From Chryseobacterium aurantiacum (GTDB lineage: Bacteria; Bacteroidota; Bacteroidia; Flavobacteriales; Weeksellaceae): a stretch of 64,000 nt of DNA. The notes under the pieces are model-generated. The model had not been told where the DNA came from and ran no database searches. It saw nothing but the letters and a program-made list of their open reading frames with translations. Positions 26,427 to 35,633 of the stretch are shown in pieces. The stretch lies in contig NZ_PXUE01000003.1 of the NCBI RefSeq assembly GCF_003020585.1, positions 186,001-250,000 of the forward strand, read 5' to 3'. Position 1 is the first letter of the stretch; the number at the start of each line of letters is the position of its first letter. Made by a program: the position numbers and the translations under genes.

Positions 26427-27560
26427 ATGAAAACAAAAATAACCAACTACATAATCAGCTTAATATTAATTACTTATTATTTTATAAGTATTAAAACCTC
26501 ATACTTTCTGATTGTAACAAAAAAAGGAGGATGGTGTTTTGGAGAATGGATTATCAATTATCAGGATGGTGGCTTTAAGCGAAGAGGACTTTTCGGAACT
26601 CTATTCATATGGATCAATGAGCTTACCCATATTCAACTGGAATATATCGTATTTGCATTTGTTTTCCTCCTGTACACGGTTCTTTTTTTACTCTTGATAC
26701 AGCTCTTCCGAAAAGAAAGAAACAATCTTCTTACCATTGCTCTTATATTACTTCCGGCAGGTTTTGGAATGATGTATAAAGATCCTAACATCGCTACAAG
26801 AAAAGAGATTTTATTCTTTCTGCTTTATCTTATTTATATCCTATGTCTTCGTTCTAAAGTCATCATAAAGGACATTAGTATTACTTTTTTTATCATCATT
26901 GCCCTTCTTACCCATGAGGCTGCATTTTTTTATTTACCGTTTGTAGGGCTCGCCTACTTTATGAAAAATAGCGGTTCATCACCTGATAAAATAAAGAGAA
27001 TACTGCTCTATCAGTTTTTGCCATCCGTCATTATCATGCTCCTTCTTTATAAGTTTGGAATTAATCTAAGGACGGAGAATACCATCTCATTCTTCAAGGC
27101 GCATGGATTAGTCCTTGGCGAAATGGGGATTTTTGATTATGATCCCAATTATAATGTTTTGAACCACTACAGATCTCATCTGTATGATTATCAAACCTAC
27201 GGGATAAGCATCTTGCTTGGAGCATTAACATTTTACATTTACAGCAGGTTCAATAAGGTTAAAATCAATGCAATATTTCTTATAATACAAGTTCTTTTTC
27301 TTGTTCCATTATTTTATATGGCTATAGATTGGGGAAGATGGACTTATATCTTCTTCTCTCTGCTAACGATATTTGTAGCTATAGAACAAAAAGCAATGCT
27401 TACCAGGAAACAGGAAATTATAGCAGGATTAATCATCTTATTTAACCTTTCCTGGAAAATGATGTTGATGACCCAAGGATTTTTAGTCTTTCCGGAATTT
27501 GATGGCTTTCTTAAGCGCGTATACTATTTTTTGTATTTTAGAATCACTAATTTGCTTTAA
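26427..27560 (+). CDS. Polytopic membrane protein of unknown function, copy 2 of a tandem pair
   Basis: 377 residues, aligning end to end with the preceding protein: the same start (MKTKI.NYII), GEWIINYQDGGFKRRGLFG, LTHEAAFFYLPF, YDPNYNVLNHYRSHLYDYQTY and IDWGRWTYIFF. Hydrophobic segments match in number and position. Differences are spread over the whole length, so the two copies have diverged since duplication and may act on different acceptors or linkages. I cannot assign a reaction. It is followed after 45 nt by a glycosyltransferase that is itself a paralogue of the gene at 22495. Confidence 0.75.
   Translation: MKTKITNYIISLILITYYFISIKTSYFLIVTKKGGWCFGEWIINYQDGGFKRRGLFGTLFIWINELTHIQLEYIVFAFVFLLYTVLFLLLIQLFRKERNNLLTIALILLPAGFGMMYKDPNIATRKEILFFLLYLIYILCLRSKVIIKDISITFFIIIALLTHEAAFFYLPFVGLAYFMKNSGSSPDKIKRILLYQFLPSVIIMLLLYKFGINLRTENTISFFKAHGLVLGEMGIFDYDPNYNVLNHYRSHLYDYQTYGISILLGALTFYIYSRFNKVKINAIFLIIQVLFLVPLFYMAIDWGRWTYIFFSLLTIFVAIEQKAMLTRKQEIIAGLIILFNLSWKMMLMTQGFLVFPEFDGFLKRVYYFLYFRITNLL
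26584..26623 (+). repeat. 40-nt direct repeat inside membrane-protein copy 2
   Basis: Second copy of the repeat at 25420-25459, in the same reading frame and at the same place in the protein. Confidence 0.9.
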
Positions 27561-27605
27561 AATTATGGGCAACTTTGTTTCCCGATGAAAATATTAAGAT
27601 AAACA

Positions 27606-28529
27606 ATGTCGAAGATTCATATTATTATTGTTACCTACAATGCCATGAAGTGGGCAGAAAGATGCTTTAGCAGTCTAAGGAAATCCTCTGTCCCTGTAAA
27701 ATGTTTTGTAATAGACAACGGATCTACAGATGGTACTCAGGAATATATTCAACATCATTTTCCTGAAGTAGATTTTACCCAGTCTGAATCCAATCTTGGT
27801 TTTGGAAAGGCGAATAATATTGGCATTGAAAAAGCATATAAAGATGGGGCAGACTTTTTCTATCTGATGAATCAGGATGCATGGTTATATGAAAACAGCA
27901 TAGAAAAGATGTTGGAAGTTTATAACAATCACCCCAACAAAGATGAAATTGGAATCATAAGCCCCATTCATGTGGATGGTACTGAAAAATACCTCGATAT
28001 TTTTCTGGATCAATATATCGCAAAGAATTACGAAAAAACAAGAATGATCTCAGATCTGTACTTTCAGACCCTGAAACCTTATTATGAAATTCATTTTGTA
28101 AATGCCGCTCACTGGCTTTTACCCAAGAAAACGATAGAAACAATTGGAGGCTTCAATCCTTACTTTTTTCATTATGGAGAAGATGATGAATACGTAAATA
28201 GAATTCATTTCCATCAAAAGAAAGTACTTCTTGTTCCTGGCAGCAAAGTTGTACATGACGGAGTACAGCAGCTTCATAAAATAGACTTTACTAAATATGA
28301 AGATGTTCGTATTGAAATCAATACCCTAAACCCCAATTTTCCTAATGGTTTACAACAGGAAAAGAAGTCATTGCAACAAAGCATGTTTAAAAGCCTGATG
28401 ACAGGAAACATGGGAAAGTACAAAGAATCTTCTTTGAAATATAAAAAAATCACAAGAGACAGTGAAAAATTGAGCAGTTTAAGAGCGCAATTGATTCAGG
28501 CAGGCCCTACTTTTCTGAATCTATCGTAA
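27606..28529 (+). CDS. Family 2 glycosyltransferase, WbbL-like (paralogue of the gene at 22495)
   Basis: 307 residues. IHIIIVTYNAMKWAERCF, VIDNGSTDGTQEYI, NLGFGKANNIGI, FYLMNQDAWLY, VNAAHWLLPKK and GEDDEYVNR repeat the motif order of its paralogue. The C-terminal part, after about residue 215, is the most divergent, so donor use may be shared while the acceptor differs. A 45-nt gap separates it from the upstream membrane protein, and asnB follows after 47 nt. Confidence 0.9.
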   Translation: MSKIHIIIVTYNAMKWAERCFSSLRKSSVPVKCFVIDNGSTDGTQEYIQHHFPEVDFTQSESNLGFGKANNIGIEKAYKDGADFFYLMNQDAWLYENSIEKMLEVYNNHPNKDEIGIISPIHVDGTEKYLDIFLDQYIAKNYEKTRMISDLYFQTLKPYYEIHFVNAAHWLLPKKTIETIGGFNPYFFHYGEDDEYVNRIHFHQKKVLLVPGSKVVHDGVQQLHKIDFTKYEDVRIEINTLNPNFPNGLQQEKKSLQQSMFKSLMTGNMGKYKESSLKYKKITRDSEKLSSLRAQLIQAGPTFLNLS

Positions 28530-28576
28530 ATTAGCTCATACAAAAATTGAAAATTAATGATGAAAAATAAAATATT

Positions 28577-30373
28577 ATGTGTGGAATAGCGGGAATTATA
28601 GGCAGCAATGCCAGAAATTATCAGGAAGAGATTCAGAAAATGACAGACTCACTGATCCATCGCGGACCAGATTCTTCACATCATGAATTTTATGATAATG
28701 CTGCATTAGGCCACCGCAGACTTTCCATTATAGACCTCTCTGAAAATGGGAAACAACCCATGTTCTCCAATACTAAAAATGAATGCATTGTTCTGAACGG
28801 TGAAATCTACGGATATCAGGATATAAAAAAACAATACTGCGAATATCCTTACCATGGAACTTCTGACACTGAAGTTATTCTCGCCATGTACCAGAGAAAA
28901 CAGGAAAACCTTATCCATGATCTTCCGGGGATGTTTGCATTTGCTATTTGGGACAACCAGAAGCAACAACTATTTTGTGCCAGAGATCGTTTTGGAGAAA
29001 AGCCTTTTTATTATGCCATAGGTAAAAACAATGAATTTATTTTTGCATCAGAAATAAAGGCCATCCTGGCTTCCGGACTTATTCAGCCTAAAGTGAGTTC
29101 CGATGCACTCTCCCACTATCTTCAATATGGATATGTAAGTTCCAATCAAAGTATTTACAGCAATATATTCACTCTTCCACCAGCACACCAGCTGATCTGG
29201 AAAGATGGCAGGTTTACCGTATCACGCTATTACAACCTCCCTGCAAAAGACAGAGTGATTGGCCTTTCTGATGCCAAGGAAGAATTTTTGTATCTGTTAA
29301 AAAATGCAGTTAAGAAACAGCTTATTGCAGATGTTGAAGTAGGAAGTTTCCTCAGTGGAGGACTGGATTCCTCTTCCGTTGTAGCCTTGGTAGATGAATT
29401 TCTGCCTCATCAGACTACCATCAGCTTTGGTTATGATCACAAGGACAACGAGCTGAAATATGCAAAAGAAATTGCTGATAAATACAAAACCAATCATATA
29501 GAAGTTCATGAGCAGAAATCTGATCTTGTTTCCTCTCTTTTAAAAATATCTCCATTCTTTGATGAACCTTTCGCAGATGCCTCTTTTATCCCTCATTATG
29601 AGATTTGCAGGGCTGCTAAAAAGAATCTTACCGTAGTATTATCAGGAGATGTAGGAGATGAACTATTTGGAGGCTACCATTTCTATACTGTTGAAAATAA
29701 ATTAAAAAAACATTTCAGCTATAAAAATATGATTGCTCAGTTTGGTTTAAAACTTTATCAACAACTTAAGCCAACCTCATTCCTTACTCAGAAAAATATG
29801 GAATTTTCGTCCATTATGGATTTTCATCTGAATGATGTTCGAAATGCATTCAATAAAAAGGAACGTAATCTTCTGGGGGTAAGCTCTGATTATCTGCAAA
29901 CGTATAGTTTTACTCCCCATCCAGACTCTCTTAATGATATTATGAGGGTAGATCTCGAAAATTATGTTCCAGCCAATATGATGGTGAAATCCGACAGAAT
30001 GGCTATGGCCAACTCTCTGGAAGTAAGAACTCCTTTTCTGGACATTGATTTTGCTGAATTTTGCATTCAGCTGCCGGATCAATTAAAACTGAATGATACC
30101 AATGACAAAATCATTCTTCGGGAGGCAATGGGATCTTATTGGACAGATACTATCAGATCACGTCATAAGCAAGGATTTGGTCTCGGAGTAAAGAGTTGGT
30201 TTGCAGAAGATAATCTGATGAACTTTTCAAATGATTTATTAAAAGATCCCAATCATAAAGTTTTCGATTATATTGACTTTAAAGCGGCTCAAAATTTCCT
30301 TGATAAGGATGAAAAGCACTGGAACCTTTTACAGCTCGCCTTATGGGCCGATAATAATAAATCTGTATTGTAA
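28577..30373 (+). CDS. asnB: Glutamine-hydrolysing asparagine synthetase-like amidotransferase
   Basis: 598 residues. The mature N terminus starts MCGIAGIIG, so C2 is the glutaminase nucleophile, with RGPDSS and the NGEIYGYQD loop following. The synthetase domain has SGGLDSSS (ATP-pyrophosphatase P-loop, about 259-266), SGDVGDELFGGY and a C-terminal SRHKQGFG. Family members make asparagine. Copies inside glycan loci often amidate sugar uronic acids (as proposed for WbpS-type proteins), and with ugd nearby that is the likelier role here. Its stop TAA and the next start ATG share one base (TAATG), so it is translationally coupled to the glycosyltransferase array. Confidence 0.9.
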   Translation: MCGIAGIIGSNARNYQEEIQKMTDSLIHRGPDSSHHEFYDNAALGHRRLSIIDLSENGKQPMFSNTKNECIVLNGEIYGYQDIKKQYCEYPYHGTSDTEVILAMYQRKQENLIHDLPGMFAFAIWDNQKQQLFCARDRFGEKPFYYAIGKNNEFIFASEIKAILASGLIQPKVSSDALSHYLQYGYVSSNQSIYSNIFTLPPAHQLIWKDGRFTVSRYYNLPAKDRVIGLSDAKEEFLYLLKNAVKKQLIADVEVGSFLSGGLDSSSVVALVDEFLPHQTTISFGYDHKDNELKYAKEIADKYKTNHIEVHEQKSDLVSSLLKISPFFDEPFADASFIPHYEICRAAKKNLTVVLSGDVGDELFGGYHFYTVENKLKKHFSYKNMIAQFGLKLYQQLKPTSFLTQKNMEFSSIMDFHLNDVRNAFNKKERNLLGVSSDYLQTYSFTPHPDSLNDIMRVDLENYVPANMMVKSDRMAMANSLEVRTPFLDIDFAEFCIQLPDQLKLNDTNDKIILREAMGSYWTDTIRSRHKQGFGLGVKSWFAEDNLMNFSNDLLKDPNHKVFDYIDFKAAQNFLDKDEKHWNLLQLALWADNNKSVL

Positions 30374-31311
30374 TGCTTGACATCTCTGTTATTATTCCTG
30401 TATACAATGCAGCTGAATTTCTGGAAAAAGCGGTACAGTCCGCTGTACAATTTGAAGAAGTAAAGGAAATCATCTTAATCGAGGATAAATCTACAGACAA
30501 TTCCCTGGAAATTTGTCAGTATTTAAGTAGTAAGAACCCCAAGGTAAAGTTTTTTCAGCATCCTGATCGAGGAAATCATGGCGCAGGAGCGGCAAGAAAT
30601 CTGGGAATTGAAAAATCATCAGCTCATTTCATTGCATTTCTTGATGCAGATGACTATTATCTTCCCAACAGATTTGATGCAGAGAAAGAACTCTTTAAAG
30701 ATTTAAAGGTAGAGGGTGTTTTTAATGCCATTGGTACTGAGTATTTAACAGAAAAAGGAAAAGAGGAATTTGAATCCAAATTTAAGGAGCTATCACTCAG
30801 TACTGTTAATTATCCGGCAGAGGGAGAAGAAGTATTTTTGGGTCTTTTAGGTTTAACAACTAAAACTTTCGGTACATCTTTCCACCTCAATTCACTTACC
30901 ATTAGAAAAGAATCTTTGGAACCTCATCACATCCGATTCAATAAGGATCTTCGGGTACACCAGGACACGGAATTCATTATAAAACTGGCTTACCATTGTC
31001 ATTTAAAAACAGGATGTATAGATAAAGCTGTAGCTATAAGAGGCGTTCATGACAATAACAGGATCACCAAGATTATAAAATATTCTCCTCAATACAATCA
31101 AAGGCAACTTCTTTTATGGAGTTCCCTGAATAACTGGGCTTCCGACAGCCAAATTCCATCAGAGCCAAGAAAAAGGATTTATTTAATTTATAAATCATTT
31201 GATCTGTCCTTAAAAAAAGGATTTGTCAAATATTGTAATATTTTGGGTGAAGTTCTAAAAAACCCGGAAATATTAAAGACCAAGTATCGTTTCACTTATT
31301 ACAATAAATGA
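30373..31311 (+). CDS. Family 2 glycosyltransferase, tandem array member 1
   Basis: 312 residues. ISVIIPVYNAAEFLEKAVQSA, LIEDKSTDNSLE, GNHGAGAARNLGIE and FLDADDYYLPNRFDAEKELF give a full GT2 domain with DADD metal motif. HQDTEFIIKLAYHC and the late AIRGVHDNNRITK are shared by all four array members. With member 2 it shares the subgroup motif GVFNAIGTEYLTEKGKEEF. The start overlaps the asnB stop, and the stop overlaps the next start (ATGA). Donor and acceptor are not known. Confidence 0.9.
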   Translation: MLDISVIIPVYNAAEFLEKAVQSAVQFEEVKEIILIEDKSTDNSLEICQYLSSKNPKVKFFQHPDRGNHGAGAARNLGIEKSSAHFIAFLDADDYYLPNRFDAEKELFKDLKVEGVFNAIGTEYLTEKGKEEFESKFKELSLSTVNYPAEGEEVFLGLLGLTTKTFGTSFHLNSLTIRKESLEPHHIRFNKDLRVHQDTEFIIKLAYHCHLKTGCIDKAVAIRGVHDNNRITKIIKYSPQYNQRQLLLWSSLNNWASDSQIPSEPRKRIYLIYKSFDLSLKKGFVKYCNILGEVLKNPEILKTKYRFTYYNK

Positions 31312-32249
31312 AAATGAAGATTTCAGTAATTATTCCTGTTTACAATGCAGAAAAATATGTATCAAAAGCTGTAGAATCCGCCTTACAACTTGATGAAGTA
31401 GATGAAGTTATTCTGGTAGAAGATAAATCACCGGACAATGCTCTTCAAGTTTGCCGTGAGCTCGTACAGAAGGATAGTCGGGTAAAGCTTTTTCAACATT
31501 TTGATCAGGGAAATCACGGTGCCGGAGCCAGCAGAAATCTGGGAATAGAAAAAGCGACCGGAGATTTCATTGCCTTTCTGGATGCTGATGATTATTTTCT
31601 ACCCAACAGGTTCACTGCTGAAAAAGAATTATTCCAAAACCCTACTATAGAAGGTGTTTTCAATGCCATTGGCACTGAATATCTAACAGAGAAAGGAAAG
31701 GAAGAGTTCCTTGCCAATATCAATGATAGCCATCTATTGACTGTTAATTATCCCGCAGAAGGAAAGGAGGTTTTTAGAGGTTTATTGGGCCTTACTGCTA
31801 AAACATTTGGTTCTTTTTTTACTCTGGATGCGGTTACTGTCCGAAGATCTTCCCTAGAATCAAGCAAATTAAGATTCAATGAAGCACTCCGTCTTCATCA
31901 GGATTCTGATTTTATTATGAAACTTGCCCATCATTGTCATCTGAAATCCGGAATTATAGATCAGCCGGTTGCAATGAGAGGAATGCATGATGATAACAGA
32001 ATCACCAAGATTGTAAAATACTCTCCACAATACAATCAACGACAATTTCTTTTCTGGAATTCCTTGTATGAATGGTCCCAAACTTTAGCTTTGGAAAAAG
32101 ATGTCAAACAGCACATTGATCTTCAAAAAAAGGCATTTGAACTATCCACAAAAAAAGGGCTTTCAAAAACCTTAGATTTACTTGTTACCATTATTAAAAA
32201 TCCTAATATATTAAGAACTAAATATAGATTCACTTACTCTCATTCATAA
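31308..32249 (+). CDS. Family 2 glycosyltransferase, tandem array member 2
   Basis: 313 residues, same architecture as member 1: SVIIPVYNAEKYVSKAVESA, VEDKSPDNALQ, GNHGAGASRNLGIE, FLDADDYFLPNRF, GVFNAIGTEYLTEKGKEEF, HQDSDFIMKLAHHC and AMRGMHDDNRITK. It overlaps member 1 by 4 nt (ATGA), a sign of translational coupling. A second in-frame ATG lies six bases downstream. A 292-nt gap follows it, the first large gap after asnB. Confidence 0.9.
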   Translation: MKMKISVIIPVYNAEKYVSKAVESALQLDEVDEVILVEDKSPDNALQVCRELVQKDSRVKLFQHFDQGNHGAGASRNLGIEKATGDFIAFLDADDYFLPNRFTAEKELFQNPTIEGVFNAIGTEYLTEKGKEEFLANINDSHLLTVNYPAEGKEVFRGLLGLTAKTFGSFFTLDAVTVRRSSLESSKLRFNEALRLHQDSDFIMKLAHHCHLKSGIIDQPVAMRGMHDDNRITKIVKYSPQYNQRQFLFWNSLYEWSQTLALEKDVKQHIDLQKKAFELSTKKGLSKTLDLLVTIIKNPNILRTKYRFTYSHS

Positions 32250-32547
32250 AAATTAATTTTATTAGTTTTTATAATCCTCCTACTTAAACCATTTATTCTA
32301 GGGAACGAATCATTAGTAAATTTTTCCCTATAGTGAGATTTTATAGCATTTTTTTGTTTTCAAAAAGAATATTTTACACTTAAAATCTACATTGTAATTA
32401 CTCCAGCAATGTTTGCGTGTTTTTTTATGGAAAAAAACCTCACTTAGTATGTGAAAATAAAATTAAAAGCTTAAATTTCATAATTCAAAAGGTACTAAAT
32501 AAAACGCAATTGTAATTCTAAATTTATTGTAAAAAGGAGAAATGAAA

Positions 32548-33492
32548 ATGAGAATCTCAGTAGTTATTCCCGTTTATAATGCAGAAAAATATGTTTCCCA
32601 GGCAGTAGACTCAGCTCTTCGGTTAGAGGAGGTATACGAAATTATTCTTATTGAAGATAAGTCCCCAGATAATGCATTAGCGGTATGCCAGCAGCTTGCT
32701 GAAAAATATGAAAAAGTAAAACTTTACCAACATCCTGATAAAGAAAATCACGGAGCAAGCCCAAGTAGAAATTTGGGCATCGAAAAATCAACAGGTGACT
32801 TTATTGCTTTCTTAGACGCAGACGACTATTTCCTTCCCAATAGGTTCGATGCTGAAAAAGAGCTATTTAAAAATCCAAACGTAGAGGGTGTTTACGGAGC
32901 TCTTGGCGTACAATATTATTCTGAAAAAGCAAAACAGCAATATTATCAGTTATTCGAAGACCGATTAACCACTGTCTATAAAAAATATGATCCCAAGGAT
33001 GTCTTTCCTGGACAATTACATATGTTGGGAAGTTTTGGACTTTTCAGCATTGATACTTTAACGGTCCGAAGAGAGTCTCTGATCAAGAAAATGAATCCTT
33101 TCTTCAAACCGCATCTAAGGCTTCATGAAGACACAGAATTTCTGTTCCGCCTTTCCTTCTACCTTGATCTCTATCCCGGAATTTTAGACGAAGCTATCGC
33201 CATAAGAGGTGTTCATGAGGACAACAGAATAACAAAGGTGGATCTTCGCTTGATAGACCCCTCAGTTTCCCGGGCTTTACTCTGGAATGAGGTTGATCTT
33301 TGGTCACAAACCGAAAATGACATTTCTGATGACATCAGAATCCATATCAAAAGAATGCACCGCAGCTTTGAAATTGCCAAGGCTCCCCTATTTAAAAAAT
33401 GGGGAATGATTATTAAATATCTGTTCACAGATTATAGAAGCATAAGATCAGGATTGTATAATATCAATTTCAGACATTCTTTGATCTCATAA
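32548..33492 (+). CDS. Family 2 glycosyltransferase, tandem array member 3
   Basis: 314 residues from the chosen start. It has VVIPVYNAEKYVSQAVDSA, IEDKSPDNALA, NHGASPSRNLGIE, FLDADDYFLPNRFDAEKEL and the subgroup motif GVYGALGVQYYSEKAKQQYYQLF, then MLGSFGLFSIDTLTVRR, HEDTEFLFRLSFYLDL and AIRGVHEDNRITK. Members 3 and 4 form one subgroup, members 1 and 2 the other. An AGGAG (32535-32539) lies 8 nt before the ATG at 32548 but only 2 nt before an in-frame ATG at 32542, so the later start is preferred; the earlier one would add two residues. A good ribosome-binding site is uncommon in this organism group. Confidence 0.9.
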   Translation: MRISVVIPVYNAEKYVSQAVDSALRLEEVYEIILIEDKSPDNALAVCQQLAEKYEKVKLYQHPDKENHGASPSRNLGIEKSTGDFIAFLDADDYFLPNRFDAEKELFKNPNVEGVYGALGVQYYSEKAKQQYYQLFEDRLTTVYKKYDPKDVFPGQLHMLGSFGLFSIDTLTVRRESLIKKMNPFFKPHLRLHEDTEFLFRLSFYLDLYPGILDEAIAIRGVHEDNRITKVDLRLIDPSVSRALLWNEVDLWSQTENDISDDIRIHIKRMHRSFEIAKAPLFKKWGMIIKYLFTDYRSIRSGLYNINFRHSLIS

Positions 33493-33554
33493 AAATGAGA
33501 TTCTCTCAAAATTTTATCTACTAAAAAAAGTCAGAATTTTAAGCATTTTTCTGC

Positions 33555-33593
33555 AAAAATCGACTGAATAATTCCTATTCAGCCGATTTTTGT
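33555..33593 (+). terminator. Intrinsic terminator between array members 3 and 4
   Basis: A 16-bp stem with one mismatch (33555-33570 with 33576-33591) around a 5-nt loop, ending in five T residues. Member 4 therefore probably has its own promoter. Confidence 0.85.
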
Positions 33594-33721
33594 CTCTAAA
33601 CTCAGTTTATCTATATATCTACTTTTTTATGTAAAAAAATCCTTATATAATTCTTTATAATTAACTATCTTGCAGTACTCTTACACATACAAATGATTTA
33701 AAAAATTAAGTTGATAAAAAA

Positions 33722-34663
33722 ATGAGAATCTCAGTAATTATTCCCGTTTACAACGCTGAAAAGTTCGTATCCCAAGCTGTGAAATCAGCGCTTCAGTTTG
33801 AGGAGGTATATGAAGTTATTTTAGTTGAGGATAAATCTCCCGACCAAGCACTGCAGGTATGTGAACAGCTTGCCGAAGAATATGACAGGGTAAAGCTTTA
33901 TCAACATCCTGACAAGGGAAACCACGGGGCCGGCCCTACAAGAAATTTGGGAATACAAAAATCTACAGGAGATTTCATTTCTTTTTTAGATGCTGATGAT
34001 TATTTTCTTCCCAATAGATTCGATGCTGAAAAAGAACTCTTCAAACGACCTGAAGTGGAGGGAGTTTATGGTGCGCTTGGCGTACATTATTACACTGAAA
34101 AAGCAAAACAACAATATTACCAGCTATTTGGCGACAGACTAACTACAGTCTATAAAAGACATGAGCCTAAGGAGGTTTTTCTTGGACAGATTTACATGCT
34201 GGGGAGTTTTGGGCTTTTTAGTATTGATGCATTAACCATACGCAGAGACTCTCTGATGAAAAAAATGGACACCCTATTCAAGGCTAGCTTAAGGCTTCAT
34301 CAGGATACGGAGTTTTTATTCAGGCTTTCTTATTATCTTGATCTTTATCCTGGGATCCTGGATAAAGCAGTGGCTATAAGAGGTGTACATGAAGACAATA
34401 GAATTACCCAAGTAGATTCTAAAAAAGTAAACCCTGCCACTACTAGGGTTCTTTTATGGAAAGAAGTAAATGACTGGGCAGAGAATGAAGCTACTCTTCC
34501 TGAGAATATAAAACTCCATATCATGAGAATGTACAGAAGTTTTCAGATTGCCAACTCCACAACTTCAAAAAAATGGAAAATGATCTTAAAATACTTTTTG
34601 AAAGACTATAAAAGTATACGATCAGGAATTTATAATATTAATTTCAGGGGTAACTTGTTCTAG
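33722..34663 (+). CDS. Family 2 glycosyltransferase, tandem array member 4
   Basis: 313 residues. SVIIPVYNAEKFVSQAVKSA, VEDKSPDQALQ, GNHGAGPTRNLGIQ, FLDADDYFLPNRFDAEKELF, GVYGALGVHYYTEKAKQQYYQLF, MLGSFGLFSIDALTIRR, HQDTEFLFRLSYYLDL and AIRGVHEDNRITQ show that it is the closest relative of member 3. It is cut off from member 3 by a terminator, so it forms a separate unit in the 229-nt gap. It is the last forward gene before the reverse-strand decoration block; the neighbouring reverse gene converges with it 51 nt away. Confidence 0.9.
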   Translation: MRISVIIPVYNAEKFVSQAVKSALQFEEVYEVILVEDKSPDQALQVCEQLAEEYDRVKLYQHPDKGNHGAGPTRNLGIQKSTGDFISFLDADDYFLPNRFDAEKELFKRPEVEGVYGALGVHYYTEKAKQQYYQLFGDRLTTVYKRHEPKEVFLGQIYMLGSFGLFSIDALTIRRDSLMKKMDTLFKASLRLHQDTEFLFRLSYYLDLYPGILDKAVAIRGVHEDNRITQVDSKKVNPATTRVLLWKEVNDWAENEATLPENIKLHIMRMYRSFQIANSTTSKKWKMILKYFLKDYKSIRSGIYNINFRGNLF

Positions 34664-34714
34664 CCCTTACATCCATTTTGAAAAACTAAACAGGAGTCTT
34701 AGTACTCAATTATT

Positions 34715-35632
34715 TTATTTTTTTCTACTGGCAATGATAGAGTCTGCAATCTGGGAAGTAAGTTTCTTTCCAGATTCCTTATACATATGGTTTCCATCCG
34801 TATAATCATAATCTGCGTAATTTTTTGAAAAATCAAAAAACTTTACATTTTGCTTACGGGCAATATCCTGCAATAGTTTACTGAAGTGGGGATATTTTTT
34901 ATTCTCAATGGCTGTAAGGTTTTTAGAGGTAGGAATTCGGACGAGATAAACAGATCCTTTTGTTCTCAGATAATTGATGATTTCATTAAAGGCATCAAGA
35001 CGTTCAGGTGACAGTTCCACAACATTTGCAATATCTCTATAAAATTTTGTTTTTTCCTGGGTTCTCGCTGCTACAGAGTCGACGTTCATGTCTATGCTTA
35101 CTTCCAGCCAGCCATCATTGTGAAGAAAGGTATTTGATCTTCCTGCTTCAGCTCGTTCTGTATAAATCTTAAACCAGCTTCTTGTATAATGTTTTAATAG
35201 ATATTCATAATTGGGAGAACAGTCGTAAAAGTGCATATCATTGAGCGGAGAATGTTCTTCAGGAAAATCTTTCTCTTTCTTAACACTCTTATTCAATGAT
35301 ACACTCCACGGATTGACTGTTAAAATAAAAATTCCATTCTTAGTTTCCGGATCCAGCTTTCTTTTCAAAGCTTTAAAGTAAACCTGACCATAGGGAGACT
35401 GTACAATATTCAGGGAAAAGTTATCAAAATCTGTAGAAAGTTTATTTTTTAAAACTCCGGACACTATTGCCTGAGAGCCACGAGAATCTCCTAAAATAAT
35501 ATTCTGTGGTTTCTTAACCGCAAAGTGCATATAGTTATCATCTGTATTTCCATCTGCATAAGATCCAAGTATGGCCAATACAATAAGTACTGCAACAAAG
35601 TAAGGGACTATTTTAATTAAAAACTTTTTCAT
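34715..35632 (-). CDS. SGNH-hydrolase-like exported protein, partner of the MBOAT enzyme (pair A)
   Basis: 305 residues. An N-terminal membrane anchor (about 8-24) is followed by a soluble periplasmic domain. NIILGDSRGSQAIV gives the block I serine S50 (GDS), and DGNHMYKESGKK near the end gives D279 and H282 of block V: the Ser-Asp-His set of SGNH proteins such as AlgJ, AlgX, DltD and PatB. I start at the ATG at 35632, 1 nt after the MBOAT stop, rather than a frame opening at 35692 inside the MBOAT gene. This tight coupling supports a joint role in O-acylating a surface glycan. The acyl group and target are unknown. Confidence 0.78.
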   Translation of the reverse strand: MKKFLIKIVPYFVAVLIVLAILGSYADGNTDDNYMHFAVKKPQNIILGDSRGSQAIVSGVLKNKLSTDFDNFSLNIVQSPYGQVYFKALKRKLDPETKNGIFILTVNPWSVSLNKSVKKEKDFPEEHSPLNDMHFYDCSPNYEYLLKHYTRSWFKIYTERAEAGRSNTFLHNDGWLEVSIDMNVDSVAARTQEKTKFYRDIANVVELSPERLDAFNEIINYLRTKGSVYLVRIPTSKNLTAIENKKYPHFSKLLQDIARKQNVKFFDFSKNYADYDYTDGNHMYKESGKKLTSQIADSIIASRKK

Positions 35633-35633
35633 G

